NCBI GenBank assembly: GCA_902511425.1
Contig: CABXFE010000015.1
Location: 1 to 32,088, forward strand
Direction of reading: 5' to 3'
Length of the DNA stretch: 32,088 bases
DNA from: an uncultured SAR86 cluster bacterium
GTDB lineage: Bacteria > Pseudomonadota > Gammaproteobacteria > Magnimaribacterales > D2472
In this document: piece after piece, positions 9,148 through 16,610 of the stretch
How the letters are laid out: every line of letters starts with the position of its first letter
Numbering within the stretch: position 1 is the stretch's first letter
Program-made: the position numbers and the translations under genes
Notes under the pieces: model-generated
Told to the model about the DNA's origin: nothing
What the model saw: the letters and a program-made list of their open reading frames with translations, nothing else
Database searches by the model: none

Positions 9148-9375
9148 ATGAAAAATCTTAATGCTCTTGAAAATATTTTTATAGAAATATTCGACCTTGA
9201 GTCCAATCACGATATAAGCACGCTATCGAACGCTACTCAAAAAAATTGGGACTCAATGATGCAGGTAAACCTTATTGTTGCTGTAGAATCGGAATTTAAT
9301 ATATCAATTGATCCAGATGATTATGAGCAATTTACGTCTTTTGAAAACATCCACCAGATTATTAAAAAATATTAG
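9148..9375 (+). CDS. Acyl carrier protein
   Basis: A 75-residue acidic, four-helix ACP. The phosphopantetheine attachment serine is in 'NWDSMMQVNLI' at about residue 35 (DSM in place of the usual DSL), followed by 'VAVESEFNISIDPDD', typical of helix III. It is not the fatty-acid AcpP, whose motif and partners differ, but a dedicated carrier: the next gene is FkbH-like, a family that loads acyl groups onto ACPs. The start ATG is preceded by an AT-rich leader from the 200-base divergent intergenic region; I see no clear Shine-Dalgarno. Likely role: to hold a glyceryl or short hydroxyacyl thioester for transfer to an amino sugar. Confidence 0.88.
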   Translation: MKNLNALENIFIEIFDLESNHDISTLSNATQKNWDSMMQVNLIVAVESEFNISIDPDDYEQFTSFENIHQIIKKY

Positions 9376-9412
9376 CTTTTGAGTTTTTCCAAATTTGTTA
9401 AAAAAATTAATC

Positions 9413-11044
9413 ATGGGTAATAAATCTCTAACTTATCTTCAAGCCCTAAAAGTAATTAAGAATACTGCTACTGATCAAAGTGAATCACGATCGATAACTT
9501 GTTCTGTAAATATTGATCCGTTAATTCATTTTCTTAGAGCTAATATGATTCAATCCTATGATGCTGATCTACTAATATCAACAAATGAATTTGGCACTCT
9601 GAAACAACATTTGATATCTAATACGCTTAATGATCGAGAGATTTTATTTCTCTTCCCTTGGGATTTAATTGAGTCTCTTAACTGGAGAACTGGAATAACA
9701 TCTCTTGATGCTGAGTATCAAAATGAACTAAATCAAAACTTTCAACTTATAGATAAACAATCTTTTCAAGAGATATTTTATTTTTCAGCTCCCTTGCCAC
9801 CAATTTTTTTAAATTCTAACGAAAGAGAGTCTTTAACTAGTGAACTTAAAATGCTTGCGAGTAAGCTAGGCTCAACAATTATTGAGAATGGCATATGTCT
9901 CAAAAATTTTATTTCAAATGGATGTCCCTTTGATAATCTGTGTCTTGATGAAACTGCAAAAGAAATTTTACTTGCTTTAAACATTTCAAATAATGAGGCT
10001 AAGAAAATAATCATTACAGATCTTGATGAGACATTTTGGAAAGGAGTTTTGGGAGAAGATGGTTTGGACGGTATCTCAGCCGAGACGGATCCCTCAAGTC
10101 ATATCCATTTTGTATACCAAGGGTATCTTAAAATTCTTAAAGAAAGAGGGATTTTATTGGCTATATGCTCAAAAAATGATCTTGACTTAGTCGAAGAAGC
10201 TCTCAGAACAAAACCATTTCTTGTAAAGCATGAAGATTTTGTTGCAATAAAAGCTTCATATGAAAGAAAGTCAATAATGATTAGGGAGCTATCTAAGGAA
10301 TTAAATCTTGGCTTAGAGCATTTTGTGTTTATTGATGATAATCCAGTAGAGGTAAATGAAATATTAGAATATTTACCAGAAGTTGATACATTTCTCTTTC
10401 CAAAAGATTTAAACGGCCTCAACAAAATTTTTACAGAACTCGAAGTAAAAGTTGCAACATCAAAAATAACAGCAGAAGATAAAAATAGAACAAAAATGTA
10501 TAAAAATGTTGTTCAAACTTCTCATGATTTAAAGAATGAAATTATTGATCTTTCTGACTATCTTCAATCATTAAAAATGCAGGTAACCATCCACGATAGA
10601 AGTGAGGATGATAATCAAAGAGCTATACAACTTATTAACAAAACAAATCAATTCAATCTAAATGGAATAAGAAGAGATGAAAAGGAAGTTTTGGAAATAA
10701 TAAAAAATGGTGGCAACCTTTTTAGTGCAAGTCTCTCTGATAAGAATGGTGAGCATGGTGAAGTTATATCAATATTAATTGACTCAACAAATACTGCTTT
10801 ATCATTTGTGATGTCATGCAGAGTTTTTCAAAGAGATTTAGAGTATTACTTTTTAAGATACCTTCTGAAGAATGTAACACCTAAGTTAAAAATTATTTTC
10901 GAGTCAACAGAACGAAATAAACCAGCATCAATGTTTATAAATAAGATTTTCAATAACAGCAATGATGATGTTTATGAAGTAGATTTAGTCAAAATAAAGC
11001 CCTGGGATAGCGGCCTTAATAAAATTTTTATAGATACGATATAA
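9413..11044 (+). CDS. fkbH: FkbH-like HAD-IIIC protein with C-terminal GNAT-like domain
   Basis: The track starts at a TTG (9395); I prefer the ATG at 9413, giving 543 residues. After an N-terminal ~200-residue region of weak similarity comes the HAD core with the FkbH hallmark 'ITDLDETFWKGVLGEDG' (DxDxT nucleophile), 'GILLAICSKND' and 'HFVFIDDNPVEV'. The last ~160 residues, with 'INKTNQFNLNGIRR' and 'SFVMSCRVFQRDLEYYFL', match the GNAT-like tail of two-domain FkbH proteins. Known family members take 1,3-bisphosphoglycerate, dephosphorylate it and load a glyceryl unit onto an ACP. The ACP gene lies 37 bases upstream and a GNAT gene 7 bases downstream. I infer synthesis of glyceryl-ACP for glycan decoration, although other acyl units are possible. 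Confidence 0.86.
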   Translation: MGNKSLTYLQALKVIKNTATDQSESRSITCSVNIDPLIHFLRANMIQSYDADLLISTNEFGTLKQHLISNTLNDREILFLFPWDLIESLNWRTGITSLDAEYQNELNQNFQLIDKQSFQEIFYFSAPLPPIFLNSNERESLTSELKMLASKLGSTIIENGICLKNFISNGCPFDNLCLDETAKEILLALNISNNEAKKIIITDLDETFWKGVLGEDGLDGISAETDPSSHIHFVYQGYLKILKERGILLAICSKNDLDLVEEALRTKPFLVKHEDFVAIKASYERKSIMIRELSKELNLGLEHFVFIDDNPVEVNEILEYLPEVDTFLFPKDLNGLNKIFTELEVKVATSKITAEDKNRTKMYKNVVQTSHDLKNEIIDLSDYLQSLKMQVTIHDRSEDDNQRAIQLINKTNQFNLNGIRRDEKEVLEIIKNGGNLFSASLSDKNGEHGEVISILIDSTNTALSFVMSCRVFQRDLEYYFLRYLLKNVTPKLKIIFESTERNKPASMFINKIFNNSNDDVYEVDLVKIKPWDSGLNKIFIDTI

Positions 11045-11051
11045 TTGAAAT

Positions 11052-11675
11052 ATGTTGAAAAAATATTTTTTAAAAGGCCATTCAATAGAATTGCGAATTC
11101 CTACTGAGAAAGATGTAGCTGAATCAGGCTGGCATAATTGGTATAACGATTCTGAGGTGACAAAATATAATCAACATGGCATCTATCCAGTTACACTAGA
11201 TCAGGAGCTAGAAATTGTTCGTAAAATAATTTCTGATAAATCAAATATTTTACTTTCAATTTATGACTCATCGTCAGATCTATTAATCGGAAATATCACC
11301 CTGCAGAATATAGATCACTTTAACAAACGATCTAAATTAGCTATCACGCTTGGTGAAGAGCATTCAATGACGGCTGGAATTGAAGCTATGGGACTTATGA
11401 CTCATCACGCATTCATGAAACTCAATCTTGAGCGCATAGAAGAAGGCACTCATGAAAAACTATCTGGGTTTGTAGATATGCTATCTATATTTGGATATAA
11501 AAAAGAGGGAATTGCTAGAAACTATTTTTATAAGGATAATAAATGGCAAAATAAAATATATTATGCCGCGCTTAGAAAAGATTTTATGAATTCATTAAAG
11601 AAGAGAGATGGTCATTTATTATTTAAAGATCAAAACACTTTAAAAAAAGAAATGCTTAATTGTATTTCAAGATAA
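11052..11675 (+). CDS. GNAT-family N-acyltransferase (RimJ/PseH-like)
   Basis: A 207-residue acyltransferase of the RimJ/RimL type. It has 'IELRIPTEKDVAESGWHNWYND' at the N-terminus, a beta-4/beta-5 core 'LLIGNITLQNID' near residue 78 and 'AGIEAMGLMTHHAFMKLNLERI' near 110-131, where the acyl-CoA pyrophosphate loop lies, ending with 'GYKKEGIARNYFYKDNKW'. In nonulosonate and amino-sugar pathways such enzymes acetylate a primary amine of a UDP-sugar. Placed just after ACP and fkbH, it could instead accept the acyl-ACP. The family is secure; donor and acceptor are inferred. Confidence 0.82.
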   Translation: MLKKYFLKGHSIELRIPTEKDVAESGWHNWYNDSEVTKYNQHGIYPVTLDQELEIVRKIISDKSNILLSIYDSSSDLLIGNITLQNIDHFNKRSKLAITLGEEHSMTAGIEAMGLMTHHAFMKLNLERIEEGTHEKLSGFVDMLSIFGYKKEGIARNYFYKDNKWQNKIYYAALRKDFMNSLKKRDGHLLFKDQNTLKKEMLNCISR

Positions 11676-11757
11676 GATCAAAAATTTTATTTCTAATAAT
11701 CTATGGTCCTTCTAATTAAGAATATATAGTTAGATTTGACTAAATTTTTTAGCAGAT

Positions 11758-11776
11758 AAAGATAAATATTATCTTT
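11758..11776 (+). terminator. AT-rich hairpin, weak intrinsic terminator
   Basis: AAAGATAA-ATA-TTATCTTT is a perfect 8-base inverted repeat followed by TAAAATTTTTT. It sits in the 162-base gap between the GNAT gene and the first amidotransferase and may separate the ACP/fkbH/GNAT unit from the amidotransferase unit. The AT-rich stem makes it a weak terminator at best. Confidence 0.4.
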
Positions 11777-11837
11777 TAAAATTTTTTAAACTAGGCATTT
11801 ACACATCAAAGTTGCCTTTAATTTTTTACAAAAGAAT

Positions 11838-12968
11838 ATGAATTATTGCAAAGAATGTCTTCAGCCTGATACCAGACCAAACACTGTTTTTAAAAAAGGT
11901 GTTTGCCCAGCTTGCAATTATTTTAAAAAATTTAAAGAGGTAAACTGGGAAGAAAGAAAAGGAATTCTATTTGACTTAGTAGAAAAGTATAGAAATCCAT
12001 CAGCTCAATATGACTGCATAATTGGGGTAAGTGGTGGCAAAGATAGCTTGAGGCAGGCTATATGGATAAGAGACTACCTTAAGTTAAGGCCTTTGTTGGT
12101 GAGCATACAATATCCTCCTCATCAGCTAACAAATATTGGAGCAAATAACCTTTCTAATTTAATTAATAGAGGGTTTGATGTTTTTCAAATATGCCCTGCT
12201 CCAATTGTTTGGAAGAGGCTTATGAAAGCAGGATTTAAAATTTTCGGAAATTGGGCAAAATCAACTGAATTAGCACTTTTTTCTGGAGTTCCGAGGCTGG
12301 CTATTGACTTAAAAATCCCTTTAATTTTATGGGGTGAAAATCCTGGACTGCAAAGAGGCGATCTAAAAACTCTAGGAAAAACAGGTTTTGATGGAAATAA
12401 TCTCAGAAATATGAATACACTTTCTGGTGGTGATTTTTCATGGATGTTGAAATCTGGGTTTTCTGAAAAAGATATTCTTCCGTATAAATATCCCTCTAAA
12501 AAAGAAATGTTAAAAAATAATATACAGATTGTTTACCTTGGCTGGTTTTTGGGTGACTGGTCTCTAAAAAATAATGGAATGATATCAATTTTGAATGGAT
12601 TAAAGGTAAGAGATGATTCCCCAAGTAATACATCCGATCTTTTTCAAACTAGCGCATTGGATGAAGATTGGGTTGTCGTGAACCAGCTAATTAAATATTT
12701 GAAATTTGGTTTTGGAAAAACGACTGATTATGTTAATGAAATGATTAGATTGGGTGAAATATCAAGGGATGAAGCAATTAAAATTGTAGAAAAGTATGAT
12801 GGAAAATGCAGTGACAAGTATATAGATGAGTTTTGCAAATATATTGAAATCTCAAGAGACGAATTTTGGATTACAGTACGCAAATTTTCTAATACAGAAC
12901 TCTTTAAAATAGATAGAGCAAATAATAGTATCTCTCCAAAATTTAAAGTTGGTGTTGGAATTATATAA
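11838..12968 (+). CDS. N-acetyl sugar amidotransferase, WbpG/PseA type (copy 1)
   Basis: A 376-residue member of the WbpG/PseA family. The N-terminus has a four-cysteine zinc-type cluster ('CKECLQP' and 'CPACNY'). The ATP-pyrophosphatase P-loop 'GVSGGKDSLRQA' lies near residue 64, and the C-terminus has helical 'ISRDEAIKIVEKYDGK' elements typical of the family. The enzyme adenylates a sugar N-acetyl carbonyl and replaces the oxygen with ammonia, giving an acetamidino group. The ammonia comes from a HisH/HisF pair, and both genes follow immediately: this stop overlaps the hisH ATG in TAATG. A second, diverged copy follows hisF, so the two amidotransferases probably share one ammonia source and act on different sugars or positions. 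Confidence 0.9.
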   Translation: MNYCKECLQPDTRPNTVFKKGVCPACNYFKKFKEVNWEERKGILFDLVEKYRNPSAQYDCIIGVSGGKDSLRQAIWIRDYLKLRPLLVSIQYPPHQLTNIGANNLSNLINRGFDVFQICPAPIVWKRLMKAGFKIFGNWAKSTELALFSGVPRLAIDLKIPLILWGENPGLQRGDLKTLGKTGFDGNNLRNMNTLSGGDFSWMLKSGFSEKDILPYKYPSKKEMLKNNIQIVYLGWFLGDWSLKNNGMISILNGLKVRDDSPSNTSDLFQTSALDEDWVVVNQLIKYLKFGFGKTTDYVNEMIRLGEISRDEAIKIVEKYDGKCSDKYIDEFCKYIEISRDEFWITVRKFSNTELFKIDRANNSISPKFKVGVGII

Positions 12969-13558
12969 TGAAAAAAAATCTTGTTGGGGTTTTGGATTAT
13001 GGCACAGGGAATCTATCATCTATATTAAACTGCCTTCAATTGCTTGGTTGCAATACCAAAATTGTTAAAAAAGAGATGGACTTAGGCGGAATCTCTACAA
13101 TCATTCTTCCTGGAGTTGGATCAATGAATTTTGCAATGCAAAATATAAAGAAGAATAATTTAGATGTTTTAATACATAAAATTTTTATTAAAAATGAGAT
13201 AAGAATTATTGGTATATGTTTAGGCATGCAGCTATTTTATGAATTTTCTGAGGAGGGAAATACTCCATGCCTCGGGATAATAAAGGGTAAGGTTAAAAAA
13301 TTTCCTAAAAATTATTGTCATATAGGATGGAATAACGTTCACACAAAATTATTGGATGGCATTGAAAATAAATATAAAAATTTTTACTTTAATCACTCTT
13401 TTTATGTTCCCTACAAAAAAAATAATTCTGTAGGAGTAACCAGAAATATTGAAAAGTTTTCTTCAATAGTAAGTAAAGGTTCATTTTTTGGTCTCCAATT
13501 TCATCCTGAAAAAAGTCAACTTATTGGAAGAAAACTTTTAAATGAGTTAATAGCGTAA
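12968..13558 (+). CDS. hisH2: HisH-like glutamine amidotransferase subunit
   Basis: A 196-residue class I glutamine amidotransferase of the HisH type. It begins 'VGVLDYGTGNLSSI', has the nucleophile cysteine in 'IGICLGMQLFYE' near residue 84 and the His-x-Glu pair in 'LQFHPEKSQ' near 178-180, so the catalytic triad is intact. It hydrolyses glutamine and channels ammonia to a partner. In histidine synthesis the partner is HisF; in surface-sugar loci the HisH/HisF pair feeds a WbpG amidotransferase. It lies between amidotransferase copy 1 and the HisF-like gene, joined by TAATG overlaps on both sides, so production of the complex should be coupled. Nothing else of a his operon is present. Confidence 0.92.
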   Translation: MKKNLVGVLDYGTGNLSSILNCLQLLGCNTKIVKKEMDLGGISTIILPGVGSMNFAMQNIKKNNLDVLIHKIFIKNEIRIIGICLGMQLFYEFSEEGNTPCLGIIKGKVKKFPKNYCHIGWNNVHTKLLDGIENKYKNFYFNHSFYVPYKKNNSVGVTRNIEKFSSIVSKGSFFGLQFHPEKSQLIGRKLLNELIA

Positions 13559-14340
13559 TGATTAAAAGAATAGTTGGAGTAATAACTGTAATGAATAACT
13601 GGGCTGTTCAATCTATTGGATATAATACTTATAGACCGCTCGGAAGGCCTGAAATAATTGCTCAAAATTTGGATAGATGGCAATTAGAAGAAATAGTTGT
13701 TTCTGATATTTCAAGATCTAGGCATGGCCTTGGTCCAAATATTGAATTACTTGAAACCATAGCTCAAAAAAAAATATCCACTCCTTTAACCTATATTGGC
13801 GGGATAAGAGATGTATCAGATGCTCTTAAAGTAATTAAGTCAGGCGCCGATAGAATTGGTATTGAAAGTTTAATAGATTCAAAGCCAGAAGCAGCAAAGA
13901 ACATCTCTTCAGCAATTGGAGCACAGGCATTAGTAATAGCGCAATCAGTTTTTACAAATGGAAATGGCTTAAAAAAATTTAACTACATAGATAAAACCAC
14001 CAGCAATTTAAATACTAATAAAATATTAGATAATATGACTTCTGCAAGCGAATTATTGCTAATTGATGTCAAGAATGAGGGCAAGAGTGAATCTTTTAAT
14101 AAAAAAATATTAACTCCATTTCATGAATCTGATATTCAAATTATATGTTTTGGGGGTATTTCAACAGGCTCACAAATCTCCAATCTTTTAAATAATAAAA
14201 ATGTTTCTGCTGTTGGAATAGGTAATTTTTTAAATTATTCAGAATTAGCGAACTGGAATTTAATTAAAAATAGTCAGCATAAATCTACTCGACAACTTAG
14301 TTATGGAAAACTGACCCAAGGTGCAAAAGAATGGTTCTAG
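13558..14340 (+). CDS. hisF2: HisF-like ammonia-channel subunit, catalytic Asp residues replaced
   Basis: A 260-residue (beta/alpha)8 barrel protein of the HisF family: 'KRIVGVITVMNNWAVQS' at the N-terminus, 'DISRSRHGLGPN' near 50, 'PLTYIGGIRDVSDALKVIKSGADRIGI' near 76-102 and 'IICFGGISTGSQI' near 197. By my alignment the general-acid/base Asp of HisF in strand 1 (CLDV) is replaced by Thr (VITV), and the second catalytic Asp in the VDAKR strand is replaced by Gln (VIAQSV). So it should not make imidazole glycerol phosphate. It more likely docks HisH and passes ammonia to the WbpG-type enzymes. It overlaps the second amidotransferase gene by 10 bases. Confidence 0.9.
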   Translation: MIKRIVGVITVMNNWAVQSIGYNTYRPLGRPEIIAQNLDRWQLEEIVVSDISRSRHGLGPNIELLETIAQKKISTPLTYIGGIRDVSDALKVIKSGADRIGIESLIDSKPEAAKNISSAIGAQALVIAQSVFTNGNGLKKFNYIDKTTSNLNTNKILDNMTSASELLLIDVKNEGKSESFNKKILTPFHESDIQIICFGGISTGSQISNLLNNKNVSAVGIGNFLNYSELANWNLIKNSQHKSTRQLSYGKLTQGAKEWF

Positions 14341-15581
14341 AGTGTAAGAGATGCTTATATGATTCTAATCATCCTCTTGGTCTTGTAATTGATGAGGAAG
14401 GAGTTTGTAGCGGCTGCAGGATACATGAAGAAAAGAATTCCCTGGACTGGTCACAAAGATTTAAAAAGTTAAAGAAGATTACAAATTCCTACAAATCAAA
14501 AACAGCTAAATACGATTGCATAGTCCCAGTGTCTGGAGGTAAAGATAGTTATTTTATAATAGACATGGTTAAGAATAAGTTAGGGATGAAACCACTACTT
14601 GTAAGTTACAACAAAATGTTTAACTCAAAAGAAGGAATAGATAATATTGCTAATTTAAGAATAAAATTCGATTGTGATTTTATTCAAAAGAATGTAAATC
14701 CTTCCATATTAAAGAAAATTACACGCAAAACTCTCTACAAATACGGAAATCCATACTGGCATTGCATAGCAGGTGAAACAGTATTTCCTGTTCAAATGGC
14801 TGTGCAATTAAAAATCCCGTTAATAATTTGGGGGGCTCATCAAGGTCTAGAGCAAGTCGGAATGTTTTCACATACAGATGAAGTAGAGATGACTAGACGA
14901 TATAGGCAGGATCATGATCTTTTTGGGATAGAGGTTAATGATATATCAGATACTTATGATGACTTAGATGAGCATGATTTAATGAATTTTCTATATCCTC
15001 CTTTTACAGACATTGAAGATATTGGAGTACGAGGAATATATTTAGGTAATTATGTAAGATGGGATCCTTATGCTCAGCACTTACAAATGGTAAAAAAATT
15101 CAACTTCAAAGGCAAAAAACTTTCTAGAACTTTTGACTGTTATGATTATTGTGATAGCTTGCTGTATTCTGATCTTCATGATCTTTTGAAATATTTCAAA
15201 CATGGATATTCAAAAGTGACAGATCATGTTTGCAGAGAAATAAGATTTCATAGAATCTCGAGAGATCAAGGTAAAAAAATTATTGATTTTTATGCTCAAC
15301 AGCAACCAAGAAATATTGATATATTTTGTAAATGGTTGGATATAAATGAAAAGGCATTGCAACTTATTCTTAATAATCATAGAAATAAGTCATACTGGAA
15401 AGAGGTCACTCAAAATAAATGGATTAAACGAAAAAGAGTGTTGGTACCAACCAAAACTCCTCCATCACTTAAGTACCCAAATGTAGCTTTAAAAGCTCAT
15501 AGCGATAATAATTATACGACTGTTGGAAAAGGAGTAAATTGGCCAAAAGATGTGTCAAAACAGATTCGAAAATGGCTATAA
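14331..15581 (+). CDS. N-acetyl sugar amidotransferase, WbpG/PseA type (copy 2)
   Basis: A 416-residue paralogue of copy 1, with the same zinc-type cysteines ('CKRCLYD', 'CSGCRIHEE') and the intact P-loop 'PVSGGKDSYFI' near residue 65, then 'IIWGAHQGLEQVG' and 'GIYLGNYVRWDPYAQ'. It is about 40 residues longer at the C-terminus than copy 1, where 'GKGVNWPKDVSKQI' is a separate tail. The sequence is clearly diverged from copy 1, so this is not a recent duplication. It probably acts on a second sugar or a second N-acetyl position with the same HisH/HisF ammonia source. The 3' end overlaps the convergent unknown gene by 6 bases. Confidence 0.9.
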   Translation: MVLECKRCLYDSNHPLGLVIDEEGVCSGCRIHEEKNSLDWSQRFKKLKKITNSYKSKTAKYDCIVPVSGGKDSYFIIDMVKNKLGMKPLLVSYNKMFNSKEGIDNIANLRIKFDCDFIQKNVNPSILKKITRKTLYKYGNPYWHCIAGETVFPVQMAVQLKIPLIIWGAHQGLEQVGMFSHTDEVEMTRRYRQDHDLFGIEVNDISDTYDDLDEHDLMNFLYPPFTDIEDIGVRGIYLGNYVRWDPYAQHLQMVKKFNFKGKKLSRTFDCYDYCDSLLYSDLHDLLKYFKHGYSKVTDHVCREIRFHRISRDQGKKIIDFYAQQQPRNIDIFCKWLDINEKALQLILNNHRNKSYWKEVTQNKWIKRKRVLVPTKTPPSLKYPNVALKAHSDNNYTTVGKGVNWPKDVSKQIRKWL

Positions 15582-16610
15582 CTTCAAAATTTTATTTGAA
15601 TAAACTTTAATAAATTTAGCCAGAATTTCCTTCATATCTTTGTTTGCAATATCTACAGTTGCACCAGTATAGTTAGAATTTTTTTGAAAGAAGGATCTTG
15701 CAAAAATAAATGACAGCATATAATCATGTCTGCCAAGAGACCATAAAGGGTTTTCTCCAATATTCATAACATTTTTTTTGTACCATGGATCATGAATTTG
15801 AGAGGACAGGACAAAGTCATAACCCTCAACCTTAAACTCACTATCTTTAAAAAAAATAATTGAAGCATGAAGCGTTCTTTGTAAATTCATCAAGCAAGAT
15901 CCAAAAGGAAACTGTGGAAAGTTTGTGAGAGCTGGATGTGCAATTGTTTCATTTGTCTCAGCAACAGAAAAGAATACTAACTTTGAAAATTCTAGCTTTA
16001 ATTGACGTATATATTGAATATTAGATTTTGCCCATTCATTTCCTGTGATGACAATAATCTTCCCTGGATATTGTTCTAGTATTTTTTTTGGGGGTGGTTT
16101 ATTAACAACTAAATATTTATATGAATTGATGTCAATTTTCTCAAAAGAAAAAAGAGGTCCTGCAATTAATACTGTAGTACTCGTATCAATGGGATCAATA
16201 TCGCTAAATTCATGTTTAAAATTAGCCTCTTTAATATAATAATTTTTTAGTGTAACTATTTCCTTTTCTGAAAGATTCAGTAAATCAATAAATTCTTCAT
16301 TCCAAGAAAAATAAATATAGTTTTTAAGATAATTGGCATCGTCATCTAGTTTATTGGAAATAATCTGAGCTAGGTGTTGATATCGCAGTGAGTATGCATC
16401 TATTAGCTTTAATTTAAAAAAATTTGATTCATATCCGCACCTAAAATACAACGCAATAACTTTCTTTAAAAGTTTATTATTTGGGCTATTTTTATGAGGA
16501 TTGATTCCAAATATATTAAAAAAAAGCCTAATAAATCTGTATATGACTACTGATCGATACATCAATAGAGTTGTGGAGACAAAATGTTTAAAATTTGACA
16601 CTTTACTCAT
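15576..16610 (-). CDS. Unrecognised protein, possible glycosyltransferase
   Basis: The track start (16619) is a TTG; the ATG at 16610 is more likely and gives 344 residues. I do not recognise the family with confidence. The central part has a Rossmann-like run 'TTVLIAGPLFSFEKIDINSYKYLVVN' (~145-170) that loosely resembles the start of DUF115 and GT42 sialyltransferase-like folds. It then has 'KIIVITGNEWAKSNIQYI' and the C-terminal segment 'LWSLGRHDYMLSFIFARSF'. No signal peptide is visible, although residues 5-30 are mildly hydrophobic. The first bases overlap the end of the MaoC/SDR fusion gene, so it is the last gene of the aldolase operon. A transferase using the CMP-sugar made by that operon is a reasonable but unproven guess. 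Confidence 0.5.
   Translation of the reverse strand: MSKVSNFKHFVSTTLLMYRSVVIYRFIRLFFNIFGINPHKNSPNNKLLKKVIALYFRCGYESNFFKLKLIDAYSLRYQHLAQIISNKLDDDANYLKNYIYFSWNEEFIDLLNLSEKEIVTLKNYYIKEANFKHEFSDIDPIDTSTTVLIAGPLFSFEKIDINSYKYLVVNKPPPKKILEQYPGKIIVITGNEWAKSNIQYIRQLKLEFSKLVFFSVAETNETIAHPALTNFPQFPFGSCLMNLQRTLHASIIFFKDSEFKVEGYDFVLSSQIHDPWYKKNVMNIGENPLWSLGRHDYMLSFIFARSFFQKNSNYTGATVDIANKDMKEILAKFIKVYSNKILKL

Noticed and set aside
10099-10425. 108-aa minus-strand ORF
   Set aside because: Antisense to the FkbH HAD core, which has clear catalytic motifs.
12968-14340. Histidine biosynthesis genes hisH/hisF
   Set aside because: Neighbours are sugar amidotransferases, no other his genes are present, and the HisF-like protein lacks both catalytic aspartates.
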